From Sphingobium sp. BYY-5 (GTDB lineage: Bacteria; Pseudomonadota; Alphaproteobacteria; Sphingomonadales; Sphingomonadaceae): 64,000 bases of DNA. Below, piece by piece: positions 34,628 to 42,216 of this stretch (the first letter of the stretch is position 1; each line of letters opens with the position of its first letter). The DNA is taken from NCBI RefSeq assembly GCF_022758885.1, contig NZ_JALEBH010000001.1, positions 1 to 64,000 of the forward strand, written 5' to 3'. Under the pieces are notes generated by a model. That model was not told the DNA's origin. It saw only the letters and a program-made list of their open reading frames with translations, and did no database searches. Both the position numbers and the translations under genes were made by a program.

Positions 34628-36877
34628 TCAGTGGCGCGTCCGCAGCCATCCCCCAGTCTTGGTCTTCTTGCTCACTAATTCTGCGCCGATCACGGTGATT
34701 GACGCGCGGCGTTCCGCAAATTCGGGAGACTGGAGGATCGAGCGGAGCATATCCGATTTCGAAACGCCGCTGCTGAGCAACGCTACATGATGCGAGAGGC
34801 CTGCGGGGTCGGGGTTGCGCCCAAGCGCCTGCTTGTAGAAAGCTTCGACAAAGGCTTGATCGTCGAGCGCGAGGATAGCGGGTACGTCGACCGTCGCAGA
34901 CGGCGTGAGGTTGACTGGCGGTGGTGGCGCGACGACTTCACTTGCAAGCTTACGCATAACGTCGCCATCTTCTATTCGATCCATAAGCCGGTCATACAAG
35001 TCGGACTTGGCGATCAGATCGGTCGCAAAATCGAACAGCCCTTTCGACCATTCATGCCAATCTATGCCATCCCGCTCGACGACCGTCGATCGCCCGAATT
35101 CGACTGCTTTACGGATCTGTCCAGGCAGGTCCTGATCATCAAAATAGAGGAACAGGCCTTCGATCGAATCAAATGACGAAAGAATCTCTCGTGTCGCGGG
35201 AATATCGCGAGCCACAATCGGTTTGCCCAGGGTGAGCGCGTGCAACAAGGACAGGCCAAACCCCTCATAATAGGAGGGCAGGACGATCACGCTGCTTGTG
35301 GCAAAAAGCTCGTTCATTTCCGAGTCAGGCACCACGCCTGCCTGCAATTCGCGAATATTACGGAGTTCTCCACCATTGCCAGCGCCCATGACGATGACAG
35401 AGAGGCTGGGAATATGCTCGGCAATGATGCGTCCCGTGATTCCCGCTGCCTTGTGTGCGAAGTGATTGCCCATCACCAGAACATGCTCACGTCCCGTTGG
35501 CAGACCGGCGTAGCGGCCCTTGTAGGCAGCCAGCCTGGTTGGCAGGAGGCGAGTATAGTCGTCCGCCCGATATTTGCGCGAGAATCGGCTGACAAAAATA
35601 TCGTGTGAGAATCGGCTGTTGAAAAACAGCCCGTTGGCATTGCGCGCAATATGGGACCAGAGTGTATAGACATTCTTGCCGCCATCCAAATTATTGCCGT
35701 GCAGATGGCCGCAATCCAAGGCTATGACATCCAGCATTCCGTAAATATTGATGGGGGCCAGATGTTCCATGACATTGACCTCATGCAGGTCGAAAGGCTG
35801 GCAGAGCAAGATCGAGATGGCATAGACGGGTGCGATCTCGGTGCGCAGTTTGATATTCTTCAACTTGCTCAGTCCATGAAATTCCGCTGCCGTGCGATCA
35901 CAGATCACGTAAATTTCGAAATCGCCATGGGGCAGTTCATCCAAAGCATGCAGAATGTTCACATTCTGCTCATTGGTGCCATTGTGATGGCTGCCCATAG
36001 TGAGCAAGTTCAGCGCGATCTTGAGCTTGCCGTCGGCGGTCGGCACCAGATTCTTGATCTGGGTCATGGCCCGATATTCGGGTGAACGCTCAAATTCCTG
36101 CACCAGCGGCAGGAATTGGGGATGGCGTGCCGTCATTTTCTGAAGGTTGCTCTGCTGCTGTCCCTTCAAGTCCATTTCATGCAGCATGAAGGATGCGGAG
36201 CCGGCATGATAGGCGAAGGCATGGTTTGCGAGGGCGGCACGATAGCCCACTTTGCCGGCGCGCATCACCAAGTCATTTTCTTCCTCGTAGCCGATCCCGA
36301 ATTCTTCATCCAGATAACCGAAATTGGCGATCACCTGCGGGGATATGAGCATGTAGAAGCCTACTGCCGTGGGCGCCAACGTATGGCGCGGTAGATGGCG
36401 ATACACTGATTCCCATGCGATATGGCAAATCTCCGGCGTGGTCGCGATGCCGGAGAGATTGTGGGGGGACTGAGGGAAGGTGGCAATCGACGCATTGTTC
36501 GACCGTGGACAGACGAAGCCGATCTGTGGATCGGATTGCAGCACCGCCACCATTTCCGACAATGTATTCTGGTAGGTGATCGTGTCACTGTTCACCAGGA
36601 TTGCGCCCGCACCATGTTTTTTGGCGATCGCTAGCCCCTTGTTGACGCTCTTTACGAAGCCGACATTTTCCGGATTGCGAATATAGATGTCGACAAGGCC
36701 TGCTGCCTGACACTCGGTCAGGTAGCGCCCGACTGCCTCGTCATCGGGCGAATCGTTGATGACAATGATCGTTGGACTATGGACACGAATTTCATCCAGA
36801 TGCGCCGTCAGTGATTCCAGGCAGGCCCGAACCAGATCGACATTGCGATAAACGGGAATGATGAGGTCGAGTTTCAT
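34628..36877 (-). CDS. Two-headed glycosyltransferase (GT2-GT4) with C-terminal DUF4214
   Basis: This 749-residue multidomain protein begins with a GT2 domain at about residues 1-260 (LDLIIPVYRNVDLVRACLESL, AILVNSDTITYQ, GYEEENDLVMRAGKVGYRAAL). A middle region at about 270-640 ends in a GT4-type donor-binding half (VLVMGNHFAHKAAGITGRII, VLPSYYEGFGLSLLHALTLGKPIVARDIPATREI). A C-terminal DUF4214 module at about 665-735 has QAFVEAFYKQALGRNPDPAGLSHHV and RSILQSPEF. DUF4214 recurs in glycosyltransferases and S-layer-associated proteins. Codon and base composition are visibly more AT-rich than the flanks, suggesting transfer. A two-step addition to a surface polysaccharide is the likely role. Confidence 0.87.
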   Translation of the reverse strand: MKLDLIIPVYRNVDLVRACLESLTAHLDEIRVHSPTIIVINDSPDDEAVGRYLTECQAAGLVDIYIRNPENVGFVKSVNKGLAIAKKHGAGAILVNSDTITYQNTLSEMVAVLQSDPQIGFVCPRSNNASIATFPQSPHNLSGIATTPEICHIAWESVYRHLPRHTLAPTAVGFYMLISPQVIANFGYLDEEFGIGYEEENDLVMRAGKVGYRAALANHAFAYHAGSASFMLHEMDLKGQQQSNLQKMTARHPQFLPLVQEFERSPEYRAMTQIKNLVPTADGKLKIALNLLTMGSHHNGTNEQNVNILHALDELPHGDFEIYVICDRTAAEFHGLSKLKNIKLRTEIAPVYAISILLCQPFDLHEVNVMEHLAPINIYGMLDVIALDCGHLHGNNLDGGKNVYTLWSHIARNANGLFFNSRFSHDIFVSRFSRKYRADDYTRLLPTRLAAYKGRYAGLPTGREHVLVMGNHFAHKAAGITGRIIAEHIPSLSVIVMGAGNGGELRNIRELQAGVVPDSEMNELFATSSVIVLPSYYEGFGLSLLHALTLGKPIVARDIPATREILSSFDSIEGLFLYFDDQDLPGQIRKAVEFGRSTVVERDGIDWHEWSKGLFDFATDLIAKSDLYDRLMDRIEDGDVMRKLASEVVAPPPPVNLTPSATVDVPAILALDDQAFVEAFYKQALGRNPDPAGLSHHVALLSSGVSKSDMLRSILQSPEFAERRASITVIGAELVSKKTKTGGWLRTRH

Positions 36878-36949
36878 CGAAAGTCCTTGCTAACTGACAG
36901 TCTGCCCGGTGAAGGGTTCAATCCTGAGTGACGGGAAGGCGATCGCCCG

Positions 36950-38020
36950 TCAGGCGACCAGCGCAGCCCGCCCGGTCAGCGGACGCCACCAATCCTGATT
37001 GTCGAGGAACCAGCTCAGCGTATCGGCGAAGCCCTGCGGGAAATCGCGCGATGGTGCATAGCCCAATTCGGAACGAATCTTGGTCTCGTCGATCGCGTAG
37101 CGGCGATCATGACCCTTGCGATCCTGCACATAGGTCATGAGCTCGCCCGAAGGACGGCCCTTTGCGGCAGGCGCGTTCGGGAACATCGTGGCAAGGGCCG
37201 GTTTGCGGGCGAAAGCCTCATCCACACCATGACAGATTTCCTTGATGACCTCGATATTCGGCAGTTCCTGGCCGCCACCGACATTGTAGGTCTCACCAAC
37301 CCGTCCCTTGCGCAGGATGAGTTCGATGCCGATGCAATGATCCTCGACATGCAGCCAGTCGCGGATGTTCATCCCGTCGCCGTAAATAGGCAGATTCTTG
37401 CCCGACAGTGCGTTGAGCGTGAAGAGCGGAATCAGTTTTTCGGGAAACTGGTAAGGGCCATAATTGTTCGAGCAGTTGCTCGTGGTCGTTTCCAGCCCAT
37501 AGGTGTGATGATAGGCGCGTACCAGATGGTCCGATCCGGCCTTGGACGCGGAATAAGGCGAATTGGGCGCGTAGGGCGTGGTTTCGCTGAAGGCCGGATC
37601 ATCCAGTTCCAGCGTGCCATAGACCTCGTCGGTGGAAACATGATGGAAGCGATGCGGTCGGCCAGTCCCCTTGTCGAGCCAGGCGGTCTTTGCTGCCTTC
37701 AGTAGGCTGTGCGTGCCGATCACATTGGTGGTGACGAAGGCGTCAGGCCCGGTGATCGAGCGGTCGACATGGCTTTCCGCGGCGAAATGGACAATGGTGT
37801 CGATGTCATGATCCGCTATCAGCCGTGAAATCAGTGAAGTGTCACAAATATCCCCTTCCACCAAGCTTATGTCATCTACCTCGGCAATATTGGCGGGATT
37901 GCCGGCATAGGTCAGGGCGTCTAGAACGACGATAGCATCGTTGGGCGACGTCTTGCGCCAATGACGAACGAAGTTTGCGCCAATAAAGCCCGCACCTCCC
38001 GTAACGATAAGATTGGCCAT
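36950..38020 (-). CDS. rfbB: dTDP-glucose 4,6-dehydratase
   Basis: RmlB/RfbB converts dTDP-glucose to dTDP-4-keto-6-deoxyglucose, the entry to dTDP-rhamnose and other deoxysugars. The 356-residue SDR protein from the ATG at 38020 begins NLIVTGGAGFIGANFVRHW (NAD-binding). It has HFAAESHVDRSI, HVSTDEVYGTL with the Asp/Glu dehydratase pair, the catalytic Tyr-x3-Lys in NSPYSASKAGSDHLV, and TNCSNNYGPYQFPEKLIP. rmlA, rmlC and rmlD are missing nearby. It lies 72 bases upstream of the GT2-GT4 gene on the same strand. A frame extension to 38053 was rejected. Confidence 0.95.
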   Translation of the reverse strand: MANLIVTGGAGFIGANFVRHWRKTSPNDAIVVLDALTYAGNPANIAEVDDISLVEGDICDTSLISRLIADHDIDTIVHFAAESHVDRSITGPDAFVTTNVIGTHSLLKAAKTAWLDKGTGRPHRFHHVSTDEVYGTLELDDPAFSETTPYAPNSPYSASKAGSDHLVRAYHHTYGLETTTSNCSNNYGPYQFPEKLIPLFTLNALSGKNLPIYGDGMNIRDWLHVEDHCIGIELILRKGRVGETYNVGGGQELPNIEVIKEICHGVDEAFARKPALATMFPNAPAAKGRPSGELMTYVQDRKGHDRRYAIDETKIRSELGYAPSRDFPQGFADTLSWFLDNQDWWRPLTGRAALVA

Positions 38021-38386
38021 GTGTTTGTACTTTGCTCCTTCGCTGATCCACATTCAAATGCGGCGCGTTAAGTTGAAAATTGTGCAAACCCATCGGGAAT
38101 TGTGATTCCCTCATCCGTTAAGATCAAGAAGTAGCCACAAATTGGCGTGCTTCGCAATCAAGATAAGATTTTCTGCATGACTTTGTGGATTCGGTAGGAA
38201 CAGTTTCCGGATTCCGCCTCAACGGATATCATAGGGAGGCATGGTTAGGGGAGCGGAGCCGTGCTGAGGAAATGGAATGTTCGGGTTCGTCGATCCCCCA
38301 TTTTACATCCTCCGATGGAATGGCAGATTGCCAACTCTATCGTATGATTATGACATCTCGGCCATCCAATCCGCGCGTCAGGGGCA
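38021..38386. other. Non-coding AT-richer gap between rfbB and the 38.4-kb gene
   Basis: No convincing gene is visible; short frames here lack family features. GGGAAT/ATTCCC at 38095-38110 forms a small hairpin. The gap must hold the minus-strand promoter of rfbB and the 3' end of the upstream transcript, but no clear -35/-10 pair was identified. Confidence 0.5.
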
Positions 38387-39070
38387 TCAACTTACGTCCA
38401 GCGAAACCAGGCCGACGCCCAATATGCGCCCATCCGGGGCCAACCCTATGGAGGCGGGAGAATGGGTCGTTTCTGGGCGCAGTTGAAGCAGAATATCACC
38501 ACCGTCAACGCAGGATGGCGGTAGGCGCAACTGTACGAGCTGAGGCAATGGTCCGACACGGAAACTGCCCAGGAAATAGCCGTTGGCGCTGATGTCGACG
38601 TTAACCTTATTCCCGCCAAGGGGGATTAAAGCCAACAAAGTCAGGTGCACGGTGACATAGCCGCCGTGATGCTCTTCCAATGCGAAGCGGAGAGTCTGGA
38701 CTGTGTCTCGGCCCCAGATGCCCCAAGGCTCCATGTCATACCAGCCGCTGGCCAGATAATCCTGCGCGTCCCGATAGTCGAACGGGCGCTCGGTGCCGAA
38801 ATGGACCGGATAATTGCGTGGAAGAAAGGGGAAACCTGCCGGCGACCAAAGCGAAGCCGTTTCGGGACGAGAGGTGTTCGTCTGGCGGCGTGCAAGCGCT
38901 TCGTTGAGGAGCAACTCTACCAGATGCTGCACGCCATCGATGCGACTGATGCTGTGGAGTATCATTCCTTCCAAAGTGCCCAGACGTTGCTCGATCGTGG
39001 CGGTTGAGGCAGTTTGCACCTCGTCCGGTGGCGTTTGCGCATCATTATCTTGCTGTTCCATCGGTTTCAT
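38387..39070 (-). CDS. Hypothetical protein, probable beta-sandwich polysaccharide-associated module
   Basis: This 227-residue cytoplasmic-looking protein has no signal peptide. Residues 20-65 form a probable coiled coil (TIEQRLGTLEGMILHSISRIDGVQHLVELLLNEAL). The remainder is beta-rich and contains ASGWYDMEPWGIWGRDTVQTLRFAL, YVTVHLTLLALIPLGGNKVNVDISANGYFLGSFRVG and a terminal HSPASIGLAPDGRILGVGLVSLDV. A GW-x-EPWG-W pattern followed by an NG-x-x-G strand pair recurs in modules attached to bacterial glycosyltransferases, which suggests a link to the neighbouring GT and rfbB. That resemblance is from memory of the pattern and the function is unknown. Confidence 0.72.
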   Translation of the reverse strand: MKPMEQQDNDAQTPPDEVQTASTATIEQRLGTLEGMILHSISRIDGVQHLVELLLNEALARRQTNTSRPETASLWSPAGFPFLPRNYPVHFGTERPFDYRDAQDYLASGWYDMEPWGIWGRDTVQTLRFALEEHHGGYVTVHLTLLALIPLGGNKVNVDISANGYFLGSFRVGPLPQLVQLRLPPSCVDGGDILLQLRPETTHSPASIGLAPDGRILGVGLVSLDVS

Positions 39071-39119
39071 TGTTGGCGGCCAATCGCTTTCCTGTCGACC
39101 TATTTCATAGTGTGCCGGT

Positions 39120-39737
39120 TCAATTCTCCGGCATCTCGACGATCAGGTCGGCCAGTCTTTCGGCTTCCCGCAGATCGTGGGTGACGTAGAGGATGGGTAG
39201 GCCGATCTCGTCGCGCAGCCGTTCGATCAGTGGCAATATCTCCTCGCGTCGCGCCCGGTCCAGGCCGGTGAGCGGTTCGTCCATCAGCAGGAAGCGAGGG
39301 GCCGACAGGAGCGCTCGGCCGATCGCGACTCGTTGCGCCTCGCCGCCAGACAGGCTTGCTGGCATCCGGTGGAGCAGATGGCCGATGCCGAGAAAGGCAA
39401 GTACTTCGTCCTGCGAAAGGCGGCCTCCGGAACGGCGGCCATAGCGTAGATTGGCGTCGACCCGCATATGGGGGAAGAGTCGCAGATCCTGGAACAGATA
39501 GCCGGCGTGGCGCGCCGCGACCGGCAAGTCGATGCCGATGGCGCTGTCGAACAGCCGCTCGCCACCCACCGCGATATGCCCCTCGTCCGGTATCAGCAGG
39601 CCCGCGACCATGTTGAGGATGCTGGTCTTGCCCACGCCCGACGGGCCGGTCAGCGCGATCAGCCGGGCGTCGGCGCGGCAGGTGAAGGCGATGTCGCGAT
39701 CACCCAGGCGGCGGCGGACGGCGATGTCAAAGGACAT
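39120..39737 (-). CDS. modC: Molybdate ABC transporter ATP-binding protein, short form
   Basis: ModC powers molybdate import. The 205-residue product is a complete ABC domain: Walker A TGPSGVGKTSILN, YLFQDLRLFPHMRVDANLRYG (Q-loop region), signature LSGGEAQRVAIGRALL, Walker B FLLMDEPLTGLD and the H-loop in ILYVTHDLREAERLAD. It ends there and lacks the C-terminal TOBE molybdate-binding domain of longer ModC proteins, so regulation by internal molybdate through TOBE is not expected. Its start overlaps the modB stop by 11 bases. Assignment as ModC rather than sulfate CysA rests on the modA and modB neighbours. Confidence 0.9.
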   Translation of the reverse strand: MSFDIAVRRRLGDRDIAFTCRADARLIALTGPSGVGKTSILNMVAGLLIPDEGHIAVGGERLFDSAIGIDLPVAARHAGYLFQDLRLFPHMRVDANLRYGRRSGGRLSQDEVLAFLGIGHLLHRMPASLSGGEAQRVAIGRALLSAPRFLLMDEPLTGLDRARREEILPLIERLRDEIGLPILYVTHDLREAERLADLIVEMPEN

Positions 39738-40431
39738 GGGTTACATGCCCCCGCGTGACCCGGCGGGCGAGTAGTTCGGACAGGAGCAATGCGCCGAGCG
39801 AAAGCAGGACCGAGATGATCGCGAAGCGGCTGACCGTGGTTTCGGCGCCCGGCACCTGCAGTGCAGCATAGATGGCGATCGGCAGGGTGCGGGTTTCGCC
39901 GGGAATGTCGGAGACGAATGTGATGGTCGCGCCGAACTCGCCGATCGAGCGGGCAAAGCCCAGCATCGCGCCCGCCAATATGCCGGGCAGCGAGAGCGGC
40001 AGTGAAATGGACAGGAAGCTGCGCAGGCGGGAAGCGCCCAGCGTCTGCGCGGCCTGCTCCAACCGCCGGTCGACGGCTTCGATCGACAGGCGCATCGCCC
40101 GCACCATCAGCGGCATGGCCATGATCGCAGCGGCGAGCGCCGCGCCGGTCCAGCGGAACAGCAAAGTAACGCCGAACCATTGATCGAGCCAGCGACCGAT
40201 GGGGCCGTTGATGCCGAACAGGATCAGCAGCAGCCAGCCGGTCACGACCGGCGGCACCACCAGCGGCAGGTGGACCAGCGCGTCGAGCAGCAGCTTGCCG
40301 GGGAAGCGCCAGCGCGCCAGCACCCAGGCGAGCGCGAAGGCGATCGGCAGCATGGCTGCCACCGCGACCAGGCTGACCTTGAGCGAGAGGACGATGACGG
40401 CCCAATCGTCCGGCGTCAGGGAGACATTCAT
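39727..40431 (-). CDS. modB: Molybdate ABC transporter permease
   Basis: ModB is the membrane subunit of the molybdate importer. The 234-residue protein from the ATG at 40431 has about five hydrophobic segments, including WAVIVLSLKVSLVAVAAMLPIAFALAWVLAR at the N-terminus and LVHLPLVVPPVVTGWLLLILFG. The coupling EAA-type loop reads AAQTLGASRLRSFLSISLPLSLPGILAG, and the oxyanion-permease signature is GEFGATITFVSDIPGETRTLPIAIY. The open frame continues upstream to 40812 without homology-like sequence and was trimmed. modA is 900 bases away with an opposite-strand gene in between. Confidence 0.92.
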   Translation of the reverse strand: MNVSLTPDDWAVIVLSLKVSLVAVAAMLPIAFALAWVLARWRFPGKLLLDALVHLPLVVPPVVTGWLLLILFGINGPIGRWLDQWFGVTLLFRWTGAALAAAIMAMPLMVRAMRLSIEAVDRRLEQAAQTLGASRLRSFLSISLPLSLPGILAGAMLGFARSIGEFGATITFVSDIPGETRTLPIAIYAALQVPGAETTVSRFAIISVLLSLGALLLSELLARRVTRGHVTHVL

Positions 40432-40580
40432 GTCCCGATGGGTGGGCGATATGGGTCCGCTCGTCAAGAAAGTGCGGCCATGCTCGGCAAGGTTGCGGAT
40501 AGGGTGGGCGATGGTGTAGCGCGCAGCCGCATGGCGCGCGCCGCCATTCGCTTTACCCTTTCCTCTGACTGGATAGCCGT

Positions 40581-41327
40581 ATGAAAGACTTGATCGCGTT
40601 CGACCTTGATGGGACCCTGGCCGAGAGCAAGCAGCCCCTGGGCGAGGCGATGGGTGAGGCGTTGGCCGACCTGCTGGAGGTTGCGCATGTGGCGGTGATT
40701 TCCGGCGGCGACTGGCCGCAATTCGACAAGCAGGTGGCGAGCCGTCTGCCGGTGCGCGCGGATGTGACCCGGCTGTGGCTGATGCCGACCACGGGCACGA
40801 AGCTGTACACATATGGGGATGGCGGCTGGAATCCGGTCTATGCCGAATTGTTCGATGCGGGGCAGAAGGGCGCGATCCTGGAGGCGTTCGATGCGGCGCT
40901 GGAAGCGACCGGCTTTGTGCCCGAACAAGTCTGGGGCGAACGGATTGAGGATCGCGGCAGCCAGATCACCTTTTCCGCGCTCGGCCAGCAGGCGCCGATC
41001 CATGCCAAGGAGGGATGGGACCCCGATTTCGCCAAGCGCAAGATCATCCAGGCAGACCTGCGTCGGCGCTTGCCCGGCCTCTCGATCAACATGGGCGGGG
41101 CGACATCGATCGACATCACTCGTGAGGGCGTGGACAAGGCCTATGGCCTCAAGAAGCTGCGCGACGCCAGCGGCATTGCGCTCGATGCGATGATGTTTAT
41201 CGGCGACGCCATCTTCCCCGGTGGCAACGACTATCCGGCCAAGGAACTGGGGCTGGACACGGTGCGGGTGCGCGACCCGCAGGAAACGCTGGCGGTGATC
41301 GCGGCCATCGTTGCCTGCCAGAAATGA
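40581..41327 (+). CDS. HAD-IIB phosphatase, phosphomannomutase-like
   Basis: This 248-residue HAD-superfamily protein with a type IIB cap is similar to eukaryotic-type phosphomannomutases. The nucleophile motif is FDLDGTLAESKQPL, motif II is VAVISGGDWPQF, and there are substrate-cap residues in RLWLMPTTGTKLYTY. The motif III/IV Lys and Asp lie in VDKAYGLKKL and MMFIGDAIFPGGNDYPA. Whether it is a mutase making mannose-1-phosphate for polysaccharide or a phosphatase cannot be told. It is on the plus strand between modB and modA, its stop 3 bases from the modA stop. Confidence 0.87.
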   Translation: MKDLIAFDLDGTLAESKQPLGEAMGEALADLLEVAHVAVISGGDWPQFDKQVASRLPVRADVTRLWLMPTTGTKLYTYGDGGWNPVYAELFDAGQKGAILEAFDAALEATGFVPEQVWGERIEDRGSQITFSALGQQAPIHAKEGWDPDFAKRKIIQADLRRRLPGLSINMGGATSIDITREGVDKAYGLKKLRDASGIALDAMMFIGDAIFPGGNDYPAKELGLDTVRVRDPQETLAVIAAIVACQK

Positions 41328-41330
41328 GGG

Positions 41331-42101
41331 TCAGGGCGCGCTGAAGCCATAGCGCGTCAGGATCGCGCGTCCCGCCGAAGACAGCAGGAAACGCCGAAAG
41401 GCTTCCGTATCCTTGTGCCGGCTGGCGGTCAATCGAGCGACGGGATAGCGGATCGGCGCATGACTGCCGACGGGAAAAGCGCCGATGACGGCAACGCTTT
41501 TGTTGGCGCGCGCATCAGTCGCATAGACGATGCCGAGCGGTGCGGCGCCACGCTCGACCAGGGCAAGGGCGGCGCGGACATTGTCAGTGCGGGCCACCTT
41601 GCTTTCGACCGACGGCCAGACGCCGAGCGCGGTGAGCGCCGCCTTGCCATATTTGCCGGCGGGGACGCTGTCGGGATCGGCCATGGCGAGGCGCCCGTCG
41701 CCCAGCGCGCGGGCGATCGGCATGGCGCGCCCGATCCGCAAGGAAACGGGCTTGCTGGCCGGACGGATCAGCACCAGCCGGTTGCCCGCCAGATTGACCC
41801 GCGTGCCGCGCGCCACCAGGCCTGCGCGCTCGACATCGTCCATCCATTCTTCGTCGGCGGACAGGAATAGGTCGGCAGGCGCGCCGGCCTTGATCTGCCG
41901 GGCGAGGGCGGAGGAACCGGCGAAGGAGAGGACCGGGCGGGGATGGCCGTGCGCTGCCCAGGCGTCCGCCGCCGCGTTCATCGCCTCCTGCATACTTGCT
42001 GCCGCCAACAGCAGCGGTCCGCGATCGCCGGGGGTGGCGTGTGCCATCGAGGAACCGAGCAGGGCGAACAGCGCCAGGGCGCGAAACAGCAGCGTCATCA
42101 T
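41331..42101 (-). CDS. modA: Molybdate ABC transporter substrate-binding protein
   Basis: ModA binds molybdate in the periplasm and delivers it to ModB. The 256-residue protein has a signal peptide (about residues 1-23, FRALALFALLGSSMAHA). It then shows the family pattern LLLAAASMQEAMNAAADAW, PVLSFAGSSALARQIKAGAPADLFLSADEEWMD, LAMADPDSVPAGKYGKAAL and AAPLGIVYATDAR. It is separated from modB-modC by an opposite-strand HAD gene. A NasA-like molybdoenzyme gene diverges from it at 42217, but the 115-base shared region shows no ModE-type palindrome I can defend. Confidence 0.92.
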   Translation of the reverse strand: MMTLLFRALALFALLGSSMAHATPGDRGPLLLAAASMQEAMNAAADAWAAHGHPRPVLSFAGSSALARQIKAGAPADLFLSADEEWMDDVERAGLVARGTRVNLAGNRLVLIRPASKPVSLRIGRAMPIARALGDGRLAMADPDSVPAGKYGKAALTALGVWPSVESKVARTDNVRAALALVERGAAPLGIVYATDARANKSVAVIGAFPVGSHAPIRYPVARLTASRHKDTEAFRRFLLSSAGRAILTRYGFSAP

Positions 42102-42216
42102 GCCGCCTCTGTGCGCCGGTCGCGCCGACCAGGCAAGCGGCGCGCGCTTTTGTCCATGGCTTCAATCGGCTAGAGTCGGCGACAATGATCGATCGCATCC
42201 GGAATCCGCGCTAACC

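Noticed and set aside
34436..39070. A genomic island integrated at tRNA-Gln
   Set aside because: The tRNA 3' end faces the kps-like genes, not the low-GC segment. No integrase or duplicated tRNA end was found, so tRNA-linked integration is not supported.
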